A stretch of DNA of 64,000 nt. Source: Actinernus sp. WN-2022 (taxonomy: Eukaryota > Cnidaria > Anthozoa > Actiniaria > Actinernidae). The position numbers were made by a program, and so were the translations under genes. Positions 44,096-54,481 of the stretch are shown in pieces. The notes under the pieces are model-generated. The model searched no databases, had not been told where the DNA came from, and saw only the letters and a list, made by a program, of their open reading frames with translations. Each line of letters opens with the position of its first letter. Position 1 is the first letter of the stretch. The stretch is taken from the NCBI GenBank assembly GCA_030867875.1, contig JAOWCC010000936.1:10176095-10240094 (forward strand), written 5' to 3'.

Positions 44096-44522
44096 TAAGA
44101 ACACTGACTTCCAAGCCCAGAAATTAATCAATGATTTCAATTAACAAGACTATGCATCAGAAATGATCGAACCCGTCGGATTCGGCGCCAACCTTCATGT
44201 TATACGAGATATTGGGATCCTTAGAATACATAACCCAATGCGTACGCGTCTGAGTTCAACAAAATTCTCGGAAATTTGAATATTGATTATACGCTCTCTT
44301 ATTATCATAAAATCAAACAATAAATAAGAAACAGGCCTTCTACAAATACCTGATATGAAGTTTCATGCTTTAAGTTGTAAAATGGCTGCTAGTTAAAGAG
44401 GTTAAGAAACTGTCAGGATTTCATTTCTTTTCCTGGTACTCATTAAGAATCTAAAAACAGGTAAACTTTTATACTTAGTTCACAAAATGCAGCAGCCTAC
44501 AGGATCGGCGGAGCGAAATTTC

Positions 44523-44580
44523 AAGTGGTGGTGGGGGGGGGGGGGGGGGGCAGAGGGAGGGAGGGGGGAGGGAGGGGAGA
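44523..44580. other. G-rich tract with quadruplex potential
   Basis: A run of about 20 G is followed by GAGGGAGGGAGGGGGGAGGG on the plus strand. It can form G-quadruplexes and is a likely site of assembly error. Confidence 0.8.
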
Positions 44581-45687
44581 CACACTATTTTTTTGCCACA
44601 AAAGTGGCCTCGCTGCCCCGTCCATAGCCTAGCAAGATTTGTACGATGTAAACTGAAAGTATTTCATGTATTTTCCAACCATTGCAAAATCCTAGACTCC
44701 AATAGAGTTCAACATTATGTTTAGGGCCTTTGTGTTTTGACGAAAAGGCTTCTTTAGCTTAAAGGCCCATTGTCATGAGACGCGCATGCGTCAAACCTTT
44801 ATCGTTATAGCCCATCCCCCCCCCCAAAAAAAATATTGTTGCCAAAAAAATAATTTGCCTAGTATGCGTTGGGCGAACTCCAGCCACATTTTGTGTTCGT
44901 GACTTACGGATTGTTTATTTTGACCAATCAAATTGCTTGTTAGGTTTTTCCTTAGCCCAAAAATTAATTAATTACTTCGTGGACCGTGGGAACACAAACA
45001 CTTGATTGGCTGAATATTTTGACTTCCTCTCAGTCGCCTAGACAACAGAAAATAACTTCAAAACGCTCAGACGTTGTTGCCAAGTGGTAAAAAAACCGGC
45101 AGGTACAAAATGCAGACTGGAAAATGCAGACTGCAGACCGGAAAATGAAGACCAGACAAAATCAATAAGAAACATAGATCTATCGGTCTGTAACAGGGCG
45201 ACTCTGCAAGGCTTTAGATGACTTAGATCCTTATTGTTTGGGGTTATACACGTCTAATGCGAGGTCTTGCTTTTTCCTTGACTGCCGGCGCCAGACACGC
45301 CGTGTATATGCGAGCCACGCCGAATCCGAGCTTTTCATGACAATATTTCCTTAATAACAGAAAGGAAAAGCTATGTATTCCGAGCTATTTTGAGTTATTT
45401 ACTTACTTTTTAATTACGTTCGTATTTAGCCGGGTCCTGTCTTTGTTAAACTGATTCAGTCCCATCTTCTTCTGTCCACCATTTTAAATTTATTGCTATG
45501 CACAGGAAGCCCAAAGCAGCCTCTCCGGTTACATATAAATTTGGGTTTCCTGTTTGGTAAAGCGGACACCCTTGGGAATCAGAAAAAGTGTCCGTAACTG
45601 GAACTGTCCGCTTACGGGAATAGTTATCGTAAGCAGACACTTGTGGAATATGGGATGTGTCCGCTTACGGGAGCTACTATAAAGACC

Positions 45688-46112
45688 CTGGGTGGTACTC
45701 AGAAGATTTTTGGGTGGGGGTGTGCCGCGGAGACCTCAAAACCCTGACCCTATCCCAGACCTAAAAATGCCGTTTACCATACCCTATCCCATACTTGAAG
45801 CAAAAAATATATACCCTATCCCAGAGGTGATCTTGTGATGTTTATGAAAGAGTCCAGATCCCGAACAGTTTTTAATTACAATTACACTACGAAAGCCGTT
45901 GTTTTGTTTTAATATGGTATTTTAAGCTGTAGTGTGGTCGATAGAGCGCTAAGCATGGCGTCAACGACAAGTATATCAAAATCCATACCCTTTCCCAGAC
46001 CAAAACCGTAAAAAGGATAACCTATCCCAGACCTCGGCAGCTCAAAAACCATACCCTATCCCGCGGCACATGTACCCATATAGCCCATATAAGAGAGTAC
46101 CCACCCCCCGGG
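45688..46112. mobile_element. Nested MITE with ATACCCTATCCC repeats
   Basis: GGGTGGTACTC...GGGTGGGGGTGTGCCGCGG at the left is mirrored by CCGCGGCACATGTACCC...GAGTACCCACCCC at the right. Inside, CCATACCCTATCCCAGACC-like units occur about seven times. From memory, similar sequence is widespread in coral genomes. Confidence 0.7.
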
Positions 46113-46185
46113 AATAAAGCTGCAGGTATATGATGTTGTCATCATTGTGAGCTAATGTCGGTACATAAATCTGTACACACAAGAA

Positions 46186-46416
46186 TTAGGAGAAATATTT
46201 GCAAATGGAAGACTGCTTCATTGCGCTTAAAGACTTGAGTTGCATGTCCACCAAGATATCATTTACGCGTGCAACGGCTTGAGACAGTCGCTCGTTTCCT
46301 TGCGCGCCAGTCAGAGAAGTCTGCAACTTCTTAGCAAGTTCCATCGCACCTTGTACAGAATTTAATTCTGGAACTCTCAACGGCTTGTCAAAGTCCTCGA
46401 TCGTCTCTTCATACAA
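46186..46416 (-). pseudogene. Tigger/pogo transposase, C-terminal fragment
   Basis: The 76-codon open frame ends with a stop at 46186. The sequence has an acidic start (EETIEDFDKPLRVPELNS), then two helices (GAMELAKKLQTSLTG and LSQAVARVNDILVDMQLKSL) and ends MKQSSICKYFS. Tigger/jerky-type DDE transposases commonly end in a pair of helices followed by K-Q-[ST]-[ST]-I-x-x-[FY]-F. GTCCGCTTACGG-type sequence at 45590-45675 and GGTGTCCACTTTATCCGG at 46603 could be remnants of its termini. The catalytic DDE part is absent. Confidence 0.6.
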
Positions 46417-48480
46417 TACACAAGATTATTTGGATGACAGTTCACTTTACAGCCCTGTTTACAATACTGTAATTGCTCTAGAACTTTATCAAATAAACCG
46501 ATAAAGCGAATTGCGGAAAAGTTCTAAGCTAACACCGGTGTGAAGTTGATTGATTGCAACATAATACTCATAATCATTCTAGTAATGAGATTATTCTGCC
46601 GGGGTGTCCACTTTATCCGGATTGGGCGAGGTTTGTTGCTGGATCATGGGTGACTGGCCGCGCGGCAACAGATCTCACGGTGACCATACTGTTAAATGCA
46701 ATACCTATGGCCGATTGTTTTTTTAGGTCTTAGATCCGTCTTTGAAACGTGGACAAGAGAGTTAGCACTCGTTCTCAAAAACCCTAGGCTCCTACGACTT
46801 ACCCCGTCAACGTTAACCGTTAACTGAAAAACGCTTCAAGCTTGAGCGCCCAGGAAAACGACGTTTAGTGTTGAGGACTAGTTTGTGGCTTAAGTTCACA
46901 GGTAAACGACGATCGTTTTAATAGACAAGAAAGTTCAAGAAAATCCTTAATGTAATAGCCCCTCCAAGAACAATTTATATATAATTGGAGAGGCTAATTT
47001 GGGCTTCCTGTGCATAGCAAACAAATTAAAATGGTGGACAGAAGAAGATGGGACTGAATCAGTTTAACAAAGACAGGACCCGGCTAAATACGAAACTAAT
47101 TAAAAAGTAAGTAAATAACTCAAAATAGCTCGGAATAGCTTTTCCTTTCTGTTATTAAGGAAATATTGTCATGAAAAGCTCGGATTCGGCGTGGCTCGCA
47201 TATACACGGCGTGTCTGGCGCCGGCAGTCAAGGAAAAAGCAAGACCTCGCATTAGACGTGTATAACCCCAAACAATAAGGATCTAAGTCATCTAAAGTCT
47301 TGCAGAGTCGCCCTGTTACAGACCGATAGATCTATGTTTCTTATTGATTTTGTCTGGTCTGCATTTTCCGGTCTGCAGTCTGCATTTTCCGGTCTGCAGT
47401 CTGCATATTCCAGTCTGCAGTCTTCATTTTCCAGTCTGCAGTCTTCATTTCCCAGTCTGCATAGGAAGTTTCGTTACAAAGCGTGACAGCTTTGAAAGAG
47501 CCAGCGTTGTCTATAACATTCTCGCGTCAGCACCGTTGTCTGGACTCTCATTTACCACCGCACATCGTATGAGGCGCCGTATGGTGCAAAATTCAAACTT
47601 TCTCTCGCAAACATGCTGAAATACCCACACTTTAACTGAAATTTGTAAACGATAAAAATGTATTCTCGTATACAAACTGAAACGCACATACGATAACTGA
47701 AATCCGTAAATGTTCAAAACATTCTCTTTTATACGTGGTGAAACGCACATACTGTAACTAAAATCCCTAAAGGAGAGCCTGAGATTCACGTTCTGTCTAT
47801 TAAAACGTGTAAGACAATATTGAAATAAAAATATATTAACTGAAAATCATTACCATTGTGTTGAGATTCGGTTACACACACTGTTGAAATACGGGCTACA
47901 CACACTGAGAATTACAGTCTATGTAAATGATTTTCAGTATAGCTTAAACAAGATCTCAATAGAATTATGAGATTCTCACTTCATGCCGACTACACAGTCC
48001 AGGGTATTTTCGTATACGTTTTCAGAGCAACCATCACTGCAAATTTCAGTGTCTTCTGTTCGCGAATTCCCAACGTACTTTCTTTAACAGTTCTCAGTAC
48101 ACTTGTGAAGACATCTCAGTTTGTCCATATGTGAATTCTCAGCACACTTCACGTACAAATCTCAGTGTCACACTACTTCATGTAAGCTCACAAATATGTG
48201 ACCCAGAATCTCAGTGTGTTCGTGTGGAAATCTCAGTGTGGAAAAGTTCACGCAGCTACTCCATGTAAGGTCGCTGCTTAGGGATCAGAACAACAGGCTA
48301 GGCTACTCGGCAAAACGAAACTTGTGAAATAGAAACGGGTTGATGAACTGGACGTTTTTTACTCTTTTAATATTGCTTTGTATGTGCTCCTCTATATTAT
48401 GTGAAGACGAAGACATAATAGAGTACATGGAATCACTAAAACGGTGAAAGCGAAGAGGCGGAAAGGTTTTGATTTACGCA

Positions 48481-48840
48481 CAGGCAGCCCAGACTCGACA
48501 TATATTTCCCGCTTTTTGGGTTACCTGTGGTATGTTTCGAGTTTCGATGAAAAGCGCCTCGAAGCTGCATACCTTGTGTATATTTGTGTCTTTGAGGTAG
48601 ACACGCGGCCAACCGTCAAAACCTCGAGGCCTAATAAACTGCTTTAGAAGTCCCCAAATCACCCCAAAACCACTCACACAACTTCAATACGTATCAATCT
48701 TTTATTATTGAAGATTTATTTCGTAGGAATCGGAAAAGAGAATTGACAAGGAGCAATTATATAAACTCTTCCGAGATCGCTTATGAAACATACCACAGGT
48801 AACCCAAAAAGCGGGAAATATATGTCGAGTCTGGGCTGCA
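48481..48840. mobile_element. Nested MITE, GGCAGCCCAGAC ends, ~360 bp (copy 1)
   Basis: GGCAGCCCAGACTCGACATA...GGTTACCTGTGGTATGTTTC at the left is repeated in reverse at 48783-48838, giving ~55-bp terminal inverted repeats. The interior matches 51170-51400, so this is a deletion derivative of the element at 50909-51458. It is inserted where the left foldback arm would continue. Confidence 0.85.
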
Positions 48841-49187
48841 TTACCCTGGATACCAGAGGCTCGAAATCGTCGAGGCGAGCGAAGCGAGACCAGCTGAAAT
48901 CAAGCCGCAACGAGTCGCGAAGCGACGAGCCTCTGGCCGCTCGAGTAGAGATTTTCGTTCTTCCGGTACAGAATCTGTACCTCGTCCCTGATTGGTTGAT
49001 TGAGTTGTGGCCATGGAAACTGAGGCATTCGGATCAAAGGAACATTTTGATTGGCTTTCATCTTGAGATCGTGTTACAAACCGGTTCACGAGTCTTGACA
49101 GATTATACACAAACGTTAATGTTTCACAGTGCTGTACAATTTGAGTTAGCCTCGAAATAAACGAGTTGAAGTCTGTTCATGTTCTTG
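48836..49187 (+). repeat. Dispersed 350-bp repeat, copy 2
   Basis: This is the second copy of 42908-43255 in opposite orientation, running from TTACCCTGGATACCAGAGGC to GAAGTCTGTTCATGTTC. Its left border abuts the nested MITE, and its right border the helicase-like fragment. Confidence 0.88.
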
Positions 49188-49480
49188 AAGCGGCGTGATG
49201 TCTTCTCAGTACGGCCTACTGGCTAAGGAAAATCGCTGATTTTCGAACTCATACCTGGTATTTGCTTCTTCCTTCACGTTCGATTATCCAAAACGAGCAA
49301 TTGTACTGGTGCATGGTATGCCCTCTATATGCCCTGATTTAATTTACTCCCACATAACGTAACAGAGCTAGAACAACGAGGAATCAAAGCATGCTCATTG
49401 GGAGATCCAAACATCAAACCCGACGAAGTAAATCGAGGAGAAGTTTCCTTTATCTTCACAAATTGTTTTATGTTTTGAAT
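49188..49480 (+). pseudogene. RecQ-like helicase fragment with broken Walker A
   Basis: It reads LKRRDVFSVRPTG, then a TAA in place of the usual aromatic codon, then GKSLIFELIPGIC: the motif I (Walker A) region of RecQ-type DExH helicases (DVFAVLPTGYGKSLIF type). After a frameshift, TFDYPKRAIVLV fits motif Ia. After another, NVTELEQRGIKACSLGD and RGEVSFIFTN correspond to the stretch before the DExH box in this family. The rest of the helicase is absent. There is one stop and two frameshifts in under 300 bp. It sits in the centre of the 3.08 kb foldback, so it may be a captured or residual cargo. Confidence 0.6.
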
Positions 49481-50698
49481 CACACACGACTGTGACATGC
49501 AAATTAACGCTGAGTCGAAACCAGTTTGACTAGACTTGTAAACATAAATGCGAGGCTATGGGCATGAGATTGAGGTTCACTTGGCTATTCGAGCGGCCAG
49601 AGGGGCTCAATGTTCGTCACGCAAAACAAAACTCCTTCGGGGAATCAAAACTCTTTCGATCGCGGCACATTACAGTATATTCGTACCTGAGCCCCTCTGG
49701 AACCAGGGTAGGGCTGCATGTGCGTAAACCAAAACCTTTCGGCCTCTTCGCTTTCACCGTTTTAGTGATTCCATGTACTCTATTATGTCTTCGTCTTCAC
49801 ATAATATAGAGGAGCACATACAAAGCAATATTATTAAAAGAGTAAAAAACGTCCAGTTCATCAACCCGTTTCTATTTCACAAGATTAGACGCCATGTTTC
49901 GTTTTGCCGAGTAGCCTAGCCTGTTGTTCTGATCCCTAAGCAGCGACCTTACATGGAGTAGCTGCGTGAACTTTTCCACACTGAGATTTCCACACGAACA
50001 CACTGAGATTCTGGGTCACATATTTGTGAGCTTACATGAAGTAGTGTGACACTGAGATTTGTACGTGAAGTGTGCTGAGAATTCACATATGGACAAACTG
50101 AGATGTCTTCACAAGTGTACTGAGAACTGTTAAAGAAAGTACGTTGGGAATTCGCGAACAGAAGACACTGAAATTTGCAGTGATGGTTGCTCTGAAAACG
50201 TATACGAAAATACCCTGGAATGTGTAGTCGGCATGAAGTGAGAATCTCATAATTCTATTGAGATCTTGTTTAAGCTATACTGAAAATCATTTACATAGAC
50301 TGTAATTCTCAGTGTGTGTAGCCCGTATTTCAACAGTGTGTGTAACAATCTCAACACAATGGTAATGATTTTCAGTTAATATATTTTTATTTCAATATTG
50401 TCTTACACGTTTTAATAGACAGAACGTGAATCTCAGGCTCTCCTTTAGGGATTTTAGTTACAGTATGTGCGTTTCACCACGTATAAAAGAGAATGTTTTG
50501 AACATTTACGGATTTCAGTTATCGTATGTGCGTTTCAGTTTGTATACGAGAATACATTTTTATCGTTTACAAATTTCAGTTAATGTGTGGGTATTTCAGC
50601 ATGTTTGCGAGAGAAAGTTTGAATTTTGCACCATACGGCGCCTCATAACATCGACCAATCAGATCGCGAGATTACCGGCAATTGTGGTAAAATCGTTA

Positions 50699-50852
50699 TT
50701 TCCAGCATATTTCCAACTTATTTCCACCTTATTTCCAACGTACTTCCAACGTATTTCCATCAAATTTCCAAAATAATTCCAACAACTTTCCAACATTTTG
50801 CCAACATATTTCCAATACATTTCCAACTTATTTCCAACGTATTTCCAACCCA
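50699..50852. repeat. ~10-11-bp minisatellite, TTATTTCCAAC
   Basis: About 14 degenerate units of TTATTTCCAACGTA occur between the foldback target duplication and AATAAGTTGGAAAATG. The end contains the reverse of the unit (AAGTTGGAAAATG), so a short hairpin is possible. Confidence 0.85.
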
Positions 50853-50908
50853 TAATAAGTTGGAAAATGAAGGTGACAGCATTCTTAGCCAATCAGTGCC
50901 CAGTTTAT

Positions 50909-51458
50909 CCACAGGCAGCCCAGAGTCGACATATATTTCCCGCTTTTTGGGTTACCTGTGGTATGTTTCTTGCTCCTTGTGAATTATCTTTTCCGATTCC
51001 TACGAGAAATATTTTGAATTCGGAATTTATTTTCCAGGCCGTTTTCACGTCGTTTGGCCTGAAACGTGGATGTGTAGTGCTTACACATCTCTGGATTTGT
51101 GTGCCAAAAGCAGAGGCGAAATCCATTCGAATTTCTTGTTGAATTTCGGCGGCGAGTGAGGTCACATCGATGAAAAGCGCCTGAAAGCTGCATACCTCAT
51201 CAGTGTGTATATTTGTGGCTTTGAGGTAGACACGCGGCCAACCGTCTAAACTGCTTTAGAAGTCCCCAAATCACCCCAAAACCACTCACACAACTTCATT
51301 AAGTATCAATATTTTATTATTGAAGATTTATTTCGTAGGAATCGGAAAAGAGAATTCACAAGGGGCAATTATATAAACGCTTCCGATATCGGCTTATGAA
51401 ACATACCACAGGTAACCCAAAAAGCGGGAAATATATGTCGCGTCTGGGCTGCCTGTGG
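50909..51458. mobile_element. MITE, CCACAGGCAGCCCAG ends, 550 bp (copy 2)
   Basis: The ends CCACAGGCAGCCCAG and CTGGGCTGCCTGTGG are exact reverse complements and continue for about 60 bp. TTTAT is on both sides (50904-50908 and 51459-51463), a 5-bp target duplication. It is related to 48481-48840 but keeps about 190 bp more on the left side, within which a minus-strand frame (MTSLAAEIQQEIRMDFASAF...) is open for 86 codons without a recognised family. Confidence 0.87.
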
Positions 51459-51467
51459 TTTATCAAG

Positions 51468-52862
51468 GTATGTACTAAAATCCGGACCACCGGAACGGAA
51501 CTACCAGAACGAAAAACGGGAACCACCAGAACGAAAAACGGGAACCACCAGAACGACCGAAACCACCGGAACAGAACCACCGGAACAACCGAAACCACCG
51601 GAACCGTTATTAAAACTGTCGAAACCAACGTATCTACCGTATCGATTTGTTAGAGATAGCCGACCTTCAGTAGAGCAACCACAGACTACAATATTTGACA
51701 TACTCTGCCTTGGTAAATTTTGAAAGACGCTAAGGTTATTGTAGAAACTGGCAGTGATAAACTAATTCACGCAAAAAGTTATTTGAGCTGACCAGAGCAA
51801 TAATTACGCTAAAGTTAGTTTTTGAGCGGGACACTCCACATTGTGATATATTTACAGTCCGAGAAAACAGAGATAATTCCTTCTTCCCTCCCCTCCCTGG
51901 CAAAAAAAAGAACATGAATTCTCCTCTCCCCGACCTCTGGAGGTTTCTAGTATATATCTTCTCCCACATGATTTGTGTTCCCGCGCTTTGTACGATATTT
52001 ATCTGATGGATGGCAGCCATGGAATACCTGGACGAAAAGCAAGCCGAGAATATGTATTCTAAAGGGGAAAATATCTAGAGATCTACACAGTATTTTATTA
52101 ACAAATCGCCTTCATTTCTATGTACCTCTTTTGTTGGCCAAAAATGAGCGTTCTTAGGTGATAAAGACGAGATGTTAACCGTAAACTATCGATTTCCGCA
52201 TTCCACATGAGTAAGCGATCCTATTTTTGTGTTGAAAACGTCCAAGTCAAGAAGTTTTTCTTCGGTTTTCCCCTCTCACATTAAAGACGTCCGTCATCTT
52301 GAATTCTTTGCCTCTGATGACGTCAGAGTCAAATGATACATGTAACGTGGCGCCTGATTGGTTGAGAATTTTTTCTATATTAGGTGAGATTTGATACAAT
52401 CTGGTACAATCTGTCACAATCTGTTTTATTGCTCATGAGACGTTTGGTGCGGTCTTAAGATCTCCACAAGAGGTGGACGTTTTGCGGGGGTGAGAGGTTA
52501 CGTTAAAAAATACACGCCATTGTAAATCTTATTATACCTGAACAGGGCTCCTGACCTAGCCAGGCCGGAGTGGTCACCTAGCCTGCTATGCATACGTATT
52601 TTTTTCACTCTCATAAATTCGAAGAAAAGGTAACGTCTGCATAGCAGGCTACTCCTGACATGAAGAAGGCTGGTTTGATCAGCTAAAATATTGTATCTTA
52701 AAAAAACATAAAAATTCTACGTTGTATTGGCCTTTGGTTTCGACAGTTTTAGTAACGGTTCCGGTGGTTCCGGTGGTTCCGGTGTTCCGTTGTTCCGGTG
52801 TATCCGGTAGGTCTGGTGGTTCCAGTAATTCCGTTCCGGTGATCCTGGGTTTAGTACATGCC
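51468..52862. mobile_element. Inverted-repeat element with CCACCGGAAC minisatellite arms
   Basis: Left arm 51468-51630: GTACTAAAATCCGG, then 9-12-bp units around ACCACCGGAACGGA, then TTAAAACTGTCGAAACCAA. Right arm 52725-52862 is its reverse: TTGGTTTCGACAGTTTTAGT, GGTTCCGGTGGTTCCGG units, TTTAGTAC. The centre (about 1.1 kb) shows nothing recognisable apart from a small 13-bp inverted pair AGCCTGCTATGCA/TGCATAGCAGGCT at 52580 and 52637. Confidence 0.75.
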
Positions 52863-52880
52863 ACGAGTGAGGCGATGTAA

Positions 52881-53048
52881 AAGGCTTCGGTCTTAAAAGT
52901 GATCAATAACAACGTGGATGAAGTTTTCGCCTTCATTGAAAAACATAACAGTAACAATGAACTCGACAGCGAGCCTGAAAGGATGTTTATCGAAGAAGAA
53001 GAGTCGGAAGTTTACCATGAACGACGAGTAATTGAGGTATTCTGGTAA
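52881..53048 (+). other. Open acidic reading frame, 55 codons, no ATG
   Basis: The frame is open from AAGGCTTCGG to TAA at 53046 and encodes VINNNVDEVFAFIEKHN, LDSEPERMFIEEEESEVYHE and RRVIEVFW. The composition (acidic, balanced) looks more protein-like than surrounding frames, and AAAAG before it could serve as an acceptor. No family recognised. It lies directly outside the right arm of the previous element. Confidence 0.3.
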
Positions 53049-53346
53049 GTTCGGAGAGCATGCACGCTTGAAAATGAAGGCAGCCAAATTGAACGAAACC
53101 AATTGAACGTGTTTGGATTTCTTTGTTACGGTTTGAAACCTTACTTGATATAGCCTGAATAACATAATTATACACCTGAACTATTAATGGAGAATTTAGC
53201 GAAGTTTTCAAGTGATCTTTTTCAGTGGCACTCACAGCACTCTGCAGTGGCGTTACTTGTATTCTTCAGTTTTTAGCCGCAAAAATTATTACAACTTCGT
53301 TCCGTTTTGCGAAATGCTAGGACTCAGGCAGACCTGGCGGAGAAAC

Positions 53347-54437
53347 TTAGGGCCCGTTTACAAGGGTTACCCTAGCACTAGGGTCAAAGATAGCCCGGGT
53401 TTACAAGCAAAATGATTCAATAGGGTTACCCTGGCCTACTGCCCGTGTCAACTTACAAATATATTCTTCATTTGGAAAGCCGTTTCTTATATAAAAATGT
53501 CATACTAATGCACCTATCAATGTCAACCCCCAGGGGGGAGGCCGGGCAGATGTGGGGCATTTGACTTTTTGGGAGAATTTTTGGTCAAAATCCCCACCCT
53601 GGGGACTAAATTCTGGGTCAAAACGGATCAAATCCCCCAACCTTGTATGAAATTGATTTACACAAATTCAAGAAGTATTTGGAATGATCTATAGCAAGTA
53701 TATAGGAATTAAGCGTTGAAGTATTAAATTAATTTATATTTTTAATGTGAACTGGATGGTAACCTACCTTTTAGACGAAACCAAAATGGCCGACAAACAT
53801 GAGGCACCGATATTTAGTACCAGTCCCTCTCTTCCAAAAGTAAAATGTTCCCAACTTGGGATCCAGGCTCCTGTTCAAATTCCCCAGGGTGGGGACACCA
53901 AGAACGGTCAAATGCCCCACATCTGCCCCCCCCCTGGGGGTTGACATTGATAGGTGCATAATGAACGAAAAGATATGCTACTAATAAAGTAATATGACCT
54001 GTGATTGTACATGCGAAATGCTAGGCTCGCGGCCGCCAAAATCATTCATATATCAAGTATTAACTGATTAAGAGAACAACATGGCGGACACGAGTAGACT
54101 GTAGAGTTTTGGCGGGTTTTGGTGGACTAACATTTATACTTCTTTCTGTGGTGCCCTTTATTGCAGCTGTGTAGTATCCTAAGATGTTGTTATCCTAATT
54201 ACCTACTACAATGTAATTGTTAGAGAACTCCAGAAACTTGCAATGTGAAATTTGGCTCTAGAATAAAGTTATCCTTCCAGGCGGGAATTACCCTAGCAAA
54301 CCGTTTACAAAGGCAAACCATAGCACCCGAGTTGAGTTGTCGCGCCTACTTGTATACACATGTATTGCTAAAAATAAGAGAAAATGACCCTGGCAGCACT
54401 AGTGTAACCCCTTTCCTAAAGTAAACACTGGCCCTAA
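53347..54437. mobile_element. 1.09 kb TIR element, TTAGGGCC ends
   Basis: TTAGGGCCCGTTTACAAGGG...TAGCACTAGGGTCA at the left is mirrored by TGACCCTGGCAGCACTAGTG...GTAAACACTGGCCCTAA at the right. The inverted repeats are imperfect over ~40-55 bp. A MITE is nested inside. The termini resemble those of 15861-16130 (TTAGGGCC then TTTACA on the outer strand). Confidence 0.75.
53510..53957. mobile_element. Nested MITE, GCACCTATCAATGTCAACCC ends, 448 bp
   Basis: GCACCTATCAATGTCAACCC...GCAGATGTGGGGCATTTGAC at the left is mirrored at the right (53905-53957) almost perfectly over ~58 bp. Two inner motifs (AAATCCCCACCCTGGGGAC and TCCCCAGGGTGGGGACACC) also face each other. The plus and minus open frames here follow the inverted repeats and are not genes. 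Confidence 0.85.
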
Positions 54438-54481
54438 ATAAAAGATGCAACAATGATATTTTGAGTTAATTGTTTACATAA

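Larger units (their letters stand above)
45108..47465. mobile_element. 2.36 kb inverted-repeat element, ~430-bp arms
   Basis: Left arm 45108-45535 and right arm 46975-47465 are reverse complements at high identity (landmarks TGCCGGCGCCAGACACGCCG, GGTCTTGCTTTTTCCTTGAC, GCACAGGAAGCCCAAA). The outer ends are short tandem repeats of GCAGACTGGAAAAT: about three copies on the left and five or six on the right. The centre holds a Tigger transposase tail and a nested MITE. Target duplications were not found. Confidence 0.8.
47568..50647. mobile_element. 3.08 kb foldback element with ~920-bp arms
   Basis: Left arm 47568-48486 and right arm about 49709-50647 are reverse complements at high identity over their whole length. 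The termini are TATGAGGCGCCGTATGGTGC and its reverse. ACATCG lies directly outside both ends (47562-47567 and 50648-50653), a 6-bp target duplication. The arms are rich in GAAATTTCAGT- and CTCAGTGTG-type sub-repeats. The ~1.2 kb centre holds a MITE, a dispersed repeat and a helicase-like fragment. No transposase was found, so the superfamily is open. Confidence 0.9.

Noticed and set aside
50905..51165. 86-codon minus-strand frame (MTSLAAEIQQEIRMDF...)
   Set aside because: It lies inside a MITE whose ends it includes, and no family is recognised. It could be captured coding sequence, but there is no support.
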